From Epithemia pelagica (lineage: Eukaryota > Bacillariophyta > Bacillariophyceae > Surirellales > Surirellaceae), in contig OX337230.1 in the NCBI GenBank assembly GCA_946965045.2, forward strand, positions 1,426,001 through 1,490,000: DNA of 64,000 bases. The letters run 5' to 3'. Of this stretch, positions 40,021-49,380 are shown piece by piece. Each line of letters begins with the position of its first letter. Positions within the stretch are counted from its first letter, which is position 1. The position numbers and the translations under genes were made by a program. The notes under the pieces are model-generated. The model was not told the DNA's origin and searched no databases. It saw nothing but the letters and a program-made list of their open reading frames with translations.

Positions 40021-41923
40021 AACGAGCTTGGAGAAAAGTGTAGATGCCCCAGTTTGCTAATGCCCCTATTGTCCCTATTGCCGCCCCCACGACCGCCGCC
40101 GCCGCTGCCATAATACCGTCCACCACCGCCTCTGCCACCACGTCCCCGACCACCGAAGCCTCGACCCGAGTTGTTGGTACCGCGAAGGCGTTCGCGTTCC
40201 TGGTACACGTATGCTTGGCCAGCCGGGCCAAGCGTCTGCATCTCTTGAGAAGAAAAGCGGCGCTGACGCCATAGAAATGATAAACACCATTTTCTTGGGT
40301 GAGACCATGGAAACTACGAGGTCTCGAGGATGAGGTGGTTTCCGAGATGAATCGGTGGCGTCCTTGGTTACGTGAAGGAACAGTAACGTCGGGGAAAAGC
40401 TCGGATACTTCACGCGAGATATAGGAAATCGCGCCGTGAAGGTCAGAACGGTGGGTGATGCGAACGTGTCCTTTAATAACAGCGAACTCAGGTGAGGTGA
40501 TTCGAATGTTGTCGATGAGAATTTTTACTTGGTTGGATGGGGTGCGACGGTTTGGCGTGTTTTCCAGGGTGCGAAAAGCCTTGAGTAACTTTGCGGCATA
40601 AGCGTCGAAGCTGAATACGCGCTCATTGTTATAATATAACGCAGTAAGAACAGCCTCGGCCTTCGTGATCCGTTTTTCTTTTTGTCCTCCACCATCAAAA
40701 TAGTCAACCAGAGCAAGCCATGCACGACGTCCGTCTTGGGAAGCAACAAAAGGTTGTATCCAGGTCGCAGCCTGATCTTTAACTAGATCGCTAAGGAGCC
40801 TAAAGACTTGCTTGTTATCTTCTCGGAAGTGCGGGCCACCTAGCGGGTAGCTATACATCTCTTCTTCGCGACGGGATTCGAAAGCATGAGTAGGGTCTAG
40901 GTCCGGACGGATCACATAGTCTAACAGCGCTTGCTGTTTCCCGAGTACATGAGACAAGTACGTCGGAAATTCTTGGCTCCACTCCTCCCAATTGTCTTCC
41001 TTCAATGCAGAAGGTTTAATTTCAGGAGAGCTGTTCTTCTCGGCTTGTATTTCCATCGCGTCTAATGCCTTGGAGAGTACGGTATGATCGAAATCCCCCG
41101 CCACAATTATGCGTCGTTGACGGCGAGCACGTGCTGCCCAGAAGCAAAGCCCTTGAATGTTCAAGACGATAGCTGTAGGAATACTAATATTATTCGGGGG
41201 AGCACGCTTCTCTAGTCGGGATACCAATTGCGTGACGTCGTCGGAGCTAAGCCGACCGAGCGCAGCCAAAGTATTCAACCTTTCAGTGACCTCTAGGGCC
41301 TGTATTTCTTGGGGATTCGCACCGCAGACGAGCAGTGCCATGCCGACTGCTGTTACGGGTACAGGTGCTGGAGGCGGCGGTGCGCCTCCGCCTCCGTCGC
41401 CGTCTCCTCCATCGTCACCCCCCGGGGCGCCACCTCCGCCGGGAGCGCCGCCTCCTCCGGGAACGCCGCCATCTCCTCCTCCTCCTGGAGCGCCACCAGC
41501 GTCCGGATCGCCTCCTCCTCCACCACCGGGAGCACCCCCACCTCCGGGAGCACCCCCGCCTCCGGGATTCCCTCCCCTTCGTCCTCCTCCCGCGGCTCTT
41601 CCAGTTCCGCGGCGAGATCCGCTTCCTCCTCCTGCGGCTGTACCTCCGCCGCTTGTTCCCCCGGCGCTGGTTCCACTTGAAGTTCCAGCGCGCCCTCCGC
41701 CCCCTGTGCCAGGCCCTCCTGATTCTCCCGTTCCTCCTGTTCCGGATTCGCTTCCGCGGCCTTCGCGTGAAGTACTGTTTCCCCGTGCACTGGCATGATC
41801 TCCGCCTCCGCTTCCACTAACTCCCGTACTTCCACTACCTCCGTTACTTCCCATACCTCCGCCTTCCGCGCTACTATCTTTCGTAGTAGTACTCCTAGTA
41901 TTAACTCTCGTTGTCATCGTCAT
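39903..41923 (-). pseudogene. Copia gag-like ORF with Gly-rich N-terminus and frameshifted RGG tail
   Basis: ATG at 41923, only 27 nt after the 5' LTR. The N-terminal ~190 residues are extremely rich in Gly, Ala, Pro and Asp in near-repeat GGGGAP units. The capsid-like body follows (DNWEEWSQEFPTYLSHVL, RRAWLALVDYFDGGGQKEKR), matching Copia gag. The frame changes near 40255: the expected continuation, an RGG-rich nucleic-acid-binding tail (SGRGFGGRGRGG), is in another frame at 39903-40255. The main frame runs on to a stop at 39998. No CCHC knuckle was seen. Confidence 0.8.
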
Positions 41924-41950
41924 CTTCAATCCTTTTTGGGTCTGATAAAC

Positions 41951-42100
41951 TGTCTTATACGCCTCGTATAAGTCAACTTCTAAAAGACTGAGATTACAAC
42001 TACGAAAGATATTATGTTTTCCCCTTTCCAGTAAACGGGTATGCGGTAATGACCATGACCCCAGTCGTGGCGGGACTCTCGTATCAAGCTAGGATAAACA
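41951..42100 (-). repeat. Right (5') LTR of the Copia element
   Basis: 150 bp, starts TGTCTTATACG and ends GATAAACA on the + strand; same as the left LTR except for one substitution and three extra bases. Confidence 0.93.
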
Positions 42101-42252
42101 CTGAAGTCTGAAATCGAGGAGACTAATACGCCCCAGCGGGTGTGAGTCCAGGTCGCAGCTGGGTCAGCATCTTCGATGAATAGTTGCACGACACGTGTGC
42201 GACCGTCTCACTGTTGGGGCAAGTTCCTCCTGTCCACCCAAACGAGACGGCC

Positions 42253-42931
42253 ATGACGACGACGATGACGACGACGACAAGGACAACACTGACCGAGACG
42301 CAAGAGCGTCTGTCCCAATTGGAGGACGACTATCAACAATGGGTCCAACAAGAACGAGAACTGAACAGTGTTCTAGAATCGTTAAAAGACGAAGAATCCT
42401 GTTTGAAACGAGCCTTACAAGAAGCAGCAACAACCGTGTCGGTACCGGTTGTCGGTACGGACGATCCGGCAGTCCAACGATTGCAACAAGCGCTGCTGGA
42501 CGATTCTTCCAGCAGCAGTAGCAATGAGGATGAGACATGAGACAATTGGTGCTGTTTTATCATTTGAATTCATGGGGTGACAAACGTTGATCCCCAAACT
42601 TTATCATCACGGCGCCACACTCAACTCAGACAAATTCACGTTACTACCTAGACGGTTGAAGAGTTGGAAATGAGAGTCGAAGCTCTTGAAGTGGGAAAGA
42701 CCTTTGACGCCACTCAAACGGCCGTCCAAAACGTGCAAATGGAAATGTTGACCAAACTTCGTGAGATTCGTGCTCGGTCGCAGAGGGAGGAGGAACCGCA
42801 TCCTCCAGAGAAATGGAGGCTCTCCAAGATGAAAATACTGCTCTGAAACGAAAAGCGGCTAAGCAGGAGTACCGCATTCAACACTTGGTCACGGCTGTAG
42901 AAGATTATTTATTGAAGGAACGTACGTAACG
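42253..42931 (+). CDS. Small coiled-coil protein, probably three exons
   Basis: Three coding-looking segments follow one another. The first (ATG 42253) gives a Thr-rich start then heptads (LSQLEDDYQQWVQQERELN). The second (from about 42652, after TACTACCTAG) gives TVEELEMRVEALEVGKTF and more heptads. The third (from about 42810) gives MEALQDENTALKRKAAK to a stop at 42931. Joining them in one frame needs introns near 42442-42651 and a short one (about 50 bp, GTGAGATT...CCAGAG) near 42760-42809; these are my inference. If unspliced, the frames are broken. All parts predict a continuous coiled coil, and no family was recognised. Confidence 0.4.
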
Positions 42932-43574
42932 CGCACTGCCTATAATCTGAAGAACCATAAATCATACAACCGCCATTTCCGCCATTTCTTTTTCTATGGA
43001 TTCCAAATCGCCGGAGTGATGCAGTTATCTAGTGAGAAATGTATTAGTGAACAGTCTAACATCAAACGAGTATTCGTTACCAACAAAGTAACTCTCCGAA
43101 GGGCAAAAGTGGTTTTGTTCTGCACTTCCAAGCGCGTGTGCTTACGAGCAGTCTTCACTTTCGGTGGTATATATACCTATTCTTTTCGGCAACTTGCTCA
43201 TATTTAAAATTGTCTAATCCATACGTAAGTCTAAGATTGTACGAATCCGGCGTCCCGGTGCTTTTCTTGCAAAGGCGCCATCTGCCTCGTCAAGAACGGG
43301 GGATGTTTGCAGACTTTTGACATGGTTTGCAGGAGGGATGATCACCATTGGTAAGACTTTAAAGCCATGGTGGAGAGGAGGCATTCTTTCTTCGTGTAGC
43401 CAGCAATTCGAAACTTGATTACGTTTTGGCGATGAGCAAACAAATTTGCTATGAAGTCGGACTCAGGCGTACTTGCTCGTCCCCGATTGGACGCATCAGC
43501 ACATGGTGGATCCCACCATTCGTAACCATGCAGGACTTTTCATTTCTTGTCTGAGTCTCCGAAAATCATCATCG
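42932..43574. other. Intergenic, convergent gene ends
   Basis: 643 bp with no recognisable gene or repeat. Confidence 0.4.
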
Positions 43575-45344
43575 TCACGTATGTTCGTTTTGTTGATGCC
43601 CTCGTGGCAAAGGTCGAATCGCTAGGAACTCGCCATGAAACTGGTAGGGTATATGGGAGGTCAGCTCCAGCACACACAGTTGCTTCATGGTCTTGGCATC
43701 CAGTATAACCACGTCCGACCGATGCTCGAGAGTCTTGTAGACGGAAACGATGACATAACCATCATCTTCACTAGTCGGTGATGCTTTGGGGACAAAGCTT
43801 GGTGCTCCTCCGTAATTTCCTGGTCCAAACGAAACAACCTCGGATGCTTTTCCCTCTTGCATATCAATCTTTTGGACGCCATTCAAGTAATAGGCAGATG
43901 GCTTCGAAAGTGCATTCACCCAACAGTAGCGTCGTCGATTTCCTGGTTTCCAACTGGCATGAATAGTGGGAAACTCGCAAGGCGCACAGTCACTCGCCAC
44001 GTCGGCATTGGAAAGGAACTCGGCCTCGCCGTCATTCTTTAGCAAGAATACATATTCTCGTAGTTTGGTATACACGCGTGTCCCATCCGGAACACGATAT
44101 TGATCTTTGAATTGCTTTTCCAGTAAGATTCGATCGGGTGGAAGGTATTCCGAGACTCGCACACGGAGTAGGATGGATCCATCTTGTTGTTCTTCCTCAT
44201 GGGCGTCCACTAAATGATACAAATTAATGGCTCGTGGGAGTCGTATTTGCCATTGCAATTTTAGATTGGAACGAGAGTGTACATGGACAAAGGTATCTCC
44301 CTTTGGATCCCATTCACTCAAATTTCCAATGGCCTCCAAGCCCAATACGAATTTGTACATGGACATGCCTGGCGTTTGTCGATAGGGTGGCAAAAAGTAA
44401 ACGAGGAAATTTTCCGACATTGTGGAATCATGGACAAAGGTATCGAAGGGCAAATCACAAGCTTCTTGTCCCAACAAGACTCCATCGTGAGTATACTTCA
44501 TGACATTGAGTTGAGTCGGACCGGGGCCAGTATTCAACATGTACCCATGATTGAATACCTCTCCCGTCATAGGACATTTGGAAAAGTGCGCAGAAAAGAA
44601 GGATTGCGCTTCACTTTTTCCATCTCGACTAGTCCACGGAAGATCCTCTCCGATCGTATCGGCCGTGTGAGGATTCAATTCAATCGGATTGCCTCCTTCG
44701 CACAAGGCATACAGTCGCGGCTGATCATGATGATCTGATGACAACCACAATGTGGCTGTATTGGCAGGATTCGTGGGAATTCGCAGTATATTTTCAAACC
44801 ATTCGCCTCGTCCTCTCAAGGTCCACGCACCGGCAAAGGCCAGAGGTGGGCGAACTTTCTCGTCGTCCTGGAGAGTACTCATAAGTTCTTCCTGGTCTCG
44901 AAAGCGATTCGTACGAACGTACTTGGCACAATATCGAGCTTGACCCTCTTGAAAACTCAATAATGTCACATAACCATCCCCATCAAACCAATGGCCGTAT
45001 TGAGAATCACCAATGCGGATTCTCCCCGGTCCATTTCCAGCAAGACACCCCACAAGGTCCGACGGGATGGAACCTTGTACAATTCGTGGACTATACGGAT
45101 CGACATCCGAGGCCGGTTCAAACCCACCACGATAGGGAGAAGCTTGAATCAGAGCCAATCGTTCTGGTGATGGCGGATCCGGTAACGCAAATGGCAACGG
45201 GCCATTCCAAAATCCATTCGATGGCGCAGTAGTCGAAAAGCCCAAGGTACTCTTAGAGGTGCAACTCAACACCAAGAGTAGCAATACAAAATCATGTCGG
45301 AACGACCAGAAGCGATGTGGTCGACAGCGAGCTCTTTGTATCAT
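43575..45344 (-). CDS. Carotenoid cleavage dioxygenase, plastid-targeted
   Basis: Start set at ATG 45344 (589 residues); the longer frame begins with GTG. The N-terminus has a hydrophobic core (FVLLLLVLSCTS) followed by TLGFSTTAP, a good plastid motif. The RPE65/CCD fold is shown by PSDLVGCLAGNGPGRI, then YGHWFDGDGYV. The iron-binding histidines sit in SAHFSKCPMTGEVF, FVHDSTMSENFLVYF, YHLVDAHEE and, near the end, YQFHGEF. These enzymes cleave carotenoid double bonds with O2 and non-haem iron to give apocarotenoids. Substrate cannot be told from motifs. Confidence 0.92.
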   Translation of the reverse strand: MIQRARCRPHRFWSFRHDFVLLLLVLSCTSKSTLGFSTTAPSNGFWNGPLPFALPDPPSPERLALIQASPYRGGFEPASDVDPYSPRIVQGSIPSDLVGCLAGNGPGRIRIGDSQYGHWFDGDGYVTLLSFQEGQARYCAKYVRTNRFRDQEELMSTLQDDEKVRPPLAFAGAWTLRGRGEWFENILRIPTNPANTATLWLSSDHHDQPRLYALCEGGNPIELNPHTADTIGEDLPWTSRDGKSEAQSFFSAHFSKCPMTGEVFNHGYMLNTGPGPTQLNVMKYTHDGVLLGQEACDLPFDTFVHDSTMSENFLVYFLPPYRQTPGMSMYKFVLGLEAIGNLSEWDPKGDTFVHVHSRSNLKLQWQIRLPRAINLYHLVDAHEEEQQDGSILLRVRVSEYLPPDRILLEKQFKDQYRVPDGTRVYTKLREYVFLLKNDGEAEFLSNADVASDCAPCEFPTIHASWKPGNRRRYCWVNALSKPSAYYLNGVQKIDMQEGKASEVVSFGPGNYGGAPSFVPKASPTSEDDGYVIVSVYKTLEHRSDVVILDAKTMKQLCVLELTSHIPYQFHGEFLAIRPLPRGHQQNEHT

Positions 45345-45814
45345 GTTGGAGTGATATTCCTTCCACAATGGCGCTTGGACACACACGGACGGGACGACAC
45401 TACCATCACCAGCAACTTTTCCGCGCGAGGGGCCCTATGAGCGACCCAAAGTCAGAAAAAGATAGAGAAGTAAGGTTACATGGCCACGATGCTGCTGGGA
45501 ACAAGCAGCTTTACATTCTGCACAACGCGAAATTCTTGAGCTTTATCTTCTTCGGTCCCACGATCATCACGTTCGATTCGGTACCAAACTCAGGATTCTA
45601 TCTACAAAATGGGTTGCTCAGGTCGGAATCGTTTTCATTGGAGCGACGACTAATGTTTAACTTAGATGAAGAAAGCAAAGGTCGTTCGGCACGATCTATT
45701 CAACAACCGGGCAGACGTCCCTTTGAATTTCGAACATACAACCTCCAATATCGAGTTGGACGACAAAGTATTGCGTAAACTCAAACGAGTGGTAATCCTT
45801 CCACACCGCTTGTC
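45345..45814. other. Intergenic, upstream of the dioxygenase gene
   Basis: 470 bp. A + strand open frame through here (to 45778) overlaps the dioxygenase start region, shows no domain and is not called. Confidence 0.35.
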
Positions 45815-46621
45815 TCACCAGGAGAGTTGAATATGCAAAACTGGAAGCACACAATGGTAAAGAAAACAGGCAAACGCCAAAAATACAAGCCACTGAGGCA
45901 TTCTCCAGTGCCTCTGCAATTGACGAGGGGAGTTGATACTCTTGTTGCCCTCATGGTTTGACAAGTCCAGCGTTGTTGGATTGGCTTTGCAAGGAGCGTA
46001 AAGGGGCAAACCTTGACTGTCATCCAGGCATGCACATGATGGGCAAGACTTGGGTGAATCTCCAGCTTTTTCAGGGCATGATGGCTGGGATATTTTCGGA
46101 GCTTCGTTACTGTAATCCTGGAGAAGCTCAGTTGTCTCATCGTCTTGTTTGGTCTCGGAATCTTCTTCTGATGGATTGGATTCTGTCATGGTTGTCTTGT
46201 CGGTCAACATGGACTCGTTCAACGGTGCGGTCTGAGTACCACACTCTTTGTTGTGTTGGTGGTTGCACTCTCCGCCCTCCTGGTGATCCAATTGCTCCTC
46301 CTCCGCAATCAGGCGGGCTTCCACGGCGGCAAGTTCCAAATTCAACAACCTCATGAATTCACATTCGTCGTCGTCGTCGTCGTGCTTTCCTCTAGAATCC
46401 TGGACCACGCGACGGTTCCAGAAGGACACGGTTCGATTCTTGTCGTCGTTGTCCGTGTGTGGGGCAGCCGCCTCCACACACTGGCCCTCTTCCAACTGCT
46501 CCGCATACTCAGCTTCCTTGGCCAACCGAATCATCTCTGCTTCAATCTGTGCCATGAATTCACGTTCTTCCTCCTCCCAGTCCTTCCCACGGTTGTACCA
46601 ACTAGAACGATTCGAGCTCAT
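45815..46621 (-). CDS. Tail-anchored membrane protein with acidic coiled-coil, unknown
   Basis: 268 residues. The N-terminus is charged and helical (WEEEEREFMAQIEAEMIRLAKEAE), then an Asp-run (KHDDDDDECEF) and a second helix (LLNLELAAVEARLIAEEEQL). The middle is polar. The C-terminus is one hydrophobic helix (WLVFLAFACFLYHCVLPVL) close to the end, with no signal peptide, which is the layout of a tail-anchored protein inserted with its N-terminus in the cytosol. No family recognised. Confidence 0.6.
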   Translation of the reverse strand: MSSNRSSWYNRGKDWEEEEREFMAQIEAEMIRLAKEAEYAEQLEEGQCVEAAAPHTDNDDKNRTVSFWNRRVVQDSRGKHDDDDDECEFMRLLNLELAAVEARLIAEEEQLDHQEGGECNHQHNKECGTQTAPLNESMLTDKTTMTESNPSEEDSETKQDDETTELLQDYSNEAPKISQPSCPEKAGDSPKSCPSCACLDDSQGLPLYAPCKANPTTLDLSNHEGNKSINSPRQLQRHWRMPQWLVFLAFACFLYHCVLPVLHIQLSW

Positions 46622-47513
46622 GGTGGATCACACTTGTTGGTCTCTTGCCGATGGAGAATGGAGGAGACTTCTTGCTTCTTGCTGTTCGATCTTTGACATC
46701 TCATGGCGGACAACGTCTTCGAATTCTCCGATTGTTTTCCGATCCATCCGAATGCGTAAGTGTAATGACAGAAAGCATCACGTGTCAGGATCACACCCGA
46801 TGGGGATTGAAGCGCTCCGTAGCAACTCCTACCTCCCATAGCTCTCGTAGCTAGAGATGGGGGTCGGTTCATCCTACAATTCGCAAGAAGGTGTGATGAT
46901 TGCATCTACTCCTAACTTTGCCTTTGGACGTTCGTTCCGTTCCTCTATTATAGATATGAGGAATGCATTTGGGGTGCGGATCAAGTGTTGGGTTGTCATC
47001 GCATCCAATATTCTGTACAAGGGAATGCGTGAGCAAAATTGAACTCTCGTTTCCTCTCTCGAGGGTTCTCTTTATCCCAGCGAAGCAGCATACTCCTCCT
47101 ACCTAGACACGGACCGGACATGTGGGCAGGTTCCGTTGCATTCAACAGATAGTAAATAGCCAAGAGTAATGTGAGAGCCAATGTACAATCGAAATAAATG
47201 TTACACTACTGAAAAAGTGGTCGCCTGGAAGACAAATAATGCAGTGTCTCTCCTTCTACCAGGATTGGCGATGAGGACCATGTAGAATACAAGATATCAG
47301 GAACGAAGCAAAATGGGAGCGACATGCTCCAATTACACGCGAGAAGGAACCCTCCACGTCGAATGTCGTCGATACGGTGTTGTTTCGTTCTGGAAACCAG
47401 GCGCTTCCAACACAAGGCAGAGCCATCGTGGTTTCTCCGCTGGACCACACAGTCGTTGGTGCTTTGGTCTGGGTGTTGGGTGGTCTTTTTCGTTTCGTCA
47501 CAACCGTCGTACA
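46622..47513. other. Intergenic
   Basis: 892 bp between two minus-strand genes. No gene or repeat recognised. Confidence 0.4.
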
Positions 47514-48437
47514 CTAAACGATTTGAGGCGACGCGTAATCGAGGCCGGTTTCGGTGCAACACGAGGATGGATACGTGTCATAGTCGGCGGTATGTCGGGC
47601 CATTTGACAAATGGTACAGCCACAGCAAAACAAACTGCAACACAAATCTTCACATCCGACACAATTCGTTTCGGGAATGGCATAGCGAGACCGAATGGCC
47701 GCACGGGTTCGAATGGTGATACAGAGAATCAAGAGCAGATAGGCCACGGTCAAGGCGCCCCGCAAGGCATCCATGGCATTGGCCCAGCCCGGAACCTCAT
47801 CGGGATAAATCACCCGACCACTTTCGGCGTCGTATCGGCCTTGAATGTAATCGTAGGTCAGATAGTAAAAGAAGGTATCCAAAAATTGGTACCCAATAAA
47901 GACGAGCAACAAGACTCGAAAGGCGGTCCAGAGTTCCGGTTGTTGCCTGGGTTTCACATCCTTTGTTTGGGGCAGGGGCGATGCCAGCCAATCCAATCGT
48001 AATCTCGTCAAGATTTGACCCAAGGCCAAGGGTGTCATCCAAATGGTCAAACAGAGTTGCGGATGACAACAGCCATGTCGACAACAATTCCAGGTGCCAT
48101 CGCGCCATTCTCCCACTGGAATGCTGTGGCCCACCGACAGCAATTCCTCCTCCACAACAACGACTGCCGCTTGAAAGGTTTGATTTTGTGTGACACCTCC
48201 TTCCGGGACTTGAACCAGGTAGGGTCGACCATGGACATGGACACGGAATTGGTAGCCCGCCGGCATATCGGCCGGTGCCACAATCTCCACCATGGAAGGA
48301 GGAGCCGGAACCACCACCACGCCATCGACAACGGGTGTATCCGGCAAGGGTTTGAAACTGGATGCGACCTGTAAGATGCCACCATGTTCGGACGAGGAAG
48401 CTTCGACGACAACGACTTCGCTCTCTTCTTTTCCCAT
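47514..48437 (-). CDS. PLAC8-family (Cys-rich) membrane protein
   Basis: 307 residues if started at ATG 48437 (MGKEESEV); the frame is open for 71 more codons, but those look like leader. Two Cys clusters bound the PLAC8 region: GTWNCCRHGCCHPQLC at about 150 and CVGCEDLCCSLFCCGCTICQ near 275, with QMARHTAD after it. Between them are hydrophobic helices (FRVLLLVFIGYQFLDTFFYYL and VAYLLLILCI). PLAC8 proteins in plants and algae act in cell-size control, metal resistance or Ca2+ handling, but function varies and no role is claimed here. The spacer between the Cys clusters is longer than in typical ~130-residue members. Confidence 0.82.
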   Translation of the reverse strand: MGKEESEVVVVEASSSEHGGILQVASSFKPLPDTPVVDGVVVVPAPPSMVEIVAPADMPAGYQFRVHVHGRPYLVQVPEGGVTQNQTFQAAVVVVEEELLSVGHSIPVGEWRDGTWNCCRHGCCHPQLCLTIWMTPLALGQILTRLRLDWLASPLPQTKDVKPRQQPELWTAFRVLLLVFIGYQFLDTFFYYLTYDYIQGRYDAESGRVIYPDEVPGWANAMDALRGALTVAYLLLILCITIRTRAAIRSRYAIPETNCVGCEDLCCSLFCCGCTICQMARHTADYDTYPSSCCTETGLDYASPQIV

Positions 48438-49380
48438 GATAACAGTTGGTTCTTTCAGAGTATTTTCTCTTTGGCGCTCTCCGAGAACTGTTCGTCGGTT
48501 GAAATAATGGACTAAACCCAAATAGATTTTGGCTCCTCGTACGAGTTTGATGCACTTTGCGTCCTCCTCCTTGTGGTTGGACGCTAGTAGTCTTTTGGTG
48601 AGTCTTTCAATCCATACCTTGTTTGTTTCGTGCCTTCTTCTACACGACAATATATGAAGATTGGAGGGTTCGTCTGTTCCCTACTTTCGGATAATCGACG
48701 AGACGGTTGGCGAATTTTGTGGCGTGCCTTCATAATTCTTTGGAAGGAAACATGCGCCGTTGCTGTCCGTCGTTCGGATAAGAAGGGCTATTCTTGAAGC
48801 GCGAGCATGTCAGTATGTATGTGTAGGCTTATCCATTAAATACTTAACAATCTTGTTTTCCACACAGCGCAGCACGTGCTCACTCGTTTTTTGTACACGT
48901 CAGCAACTCCGATCGGTGCGCGACTTTGACCCTCACAAACCACAAAAAGTTCGCTTGAGGCACCCGGAAGTGGTGATGGTTGCTAAACACGTACTTGCAG
49001 TTTCTCCGATCAGTCACTTTTTCTCGATCTTTTTCATTGCTTCTTTCCTTGTTCTGTGAGGTGTGATCAAGATCAGGGGTATAGTCGAAGATTCACCAAT
49101 CCTCTTGAAGGGCGACCTTGGTTCGAACCTGTATCTTCGTAGACGGGGAATTGAAGAATCGCTATACTACAGCTCTTCCTCCAAGACGTTCCAGTTGTTC
49201 CAGGCAACCGGCGTGGACGAGTGTGGAGGGAAGAGGAATGCATACAACCACCATTTACACCCGCCCAATTGCATGACAAGCATGACTCTGAATCTATCCT
49301 TTGTGTTTCAACTCGCACCCACGTCCTCGTTCCTGGAATCCCATCAGTCTCATGACGAGCCGAGTTGCAACCCGTACACC
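48438..49380. promoter_or_regulatory. Divergent intergenic region, PLAC8 / PHYLLO
   Basis: 943 bp holding both upstream regions. The + strand frame is open from 49063 to the PHYLLO start without an in-frame ATG that fits better, so that stretch is called leader. No gene seen. Confidence 0.4.

Larger units (their letters stand above)
36458..42100 (-). mobile_element. Ty1/Copia LTR retrotransposon (CoDi-like), decayed, 5643 bp
   Basis: Two LTRs beginning TGTCTTATACG and ending GGATAAACA on the + strand flank gag- and pol-like frames, all on the minus strand. A 4-bp CTGA stands outside both LTRs, a likely target duplication. The LTRs differ by one substitution and a 3-bp indel, apart from a nested insert, so insertion is fairly recent. 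Downstream of the 5' LTR (right side) the sequence GTTTATCAGACCC resembles the initiator-Met tRNA type primer site (TATCAGA). Reading frames are broken by two frameshifts and a missing protease/integrase core, so the copy cannot move alone. Confidence 0.9.

Noticed and set aside
41157-41798. Plus-strand Pro-rich open frame of 213 codons
   Set aside because: It is the antisense of the Gly/Ala/Pro gag start; GC-rich near-repeats stay open in several frames.
45437-45778. Plus-strand frame of about 113 codons left of the tail-anchored gene
   Set aside because: No domain, odd composition, overlaps the promoter side of the dioxygenase gene.
49100-49180. GGTTCGAACC stretch resembling a tRNA T-loop
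   Set aside because: Flanking bases do not pair into a T-stem and there is no matching acceptor stem or anticodon arm.
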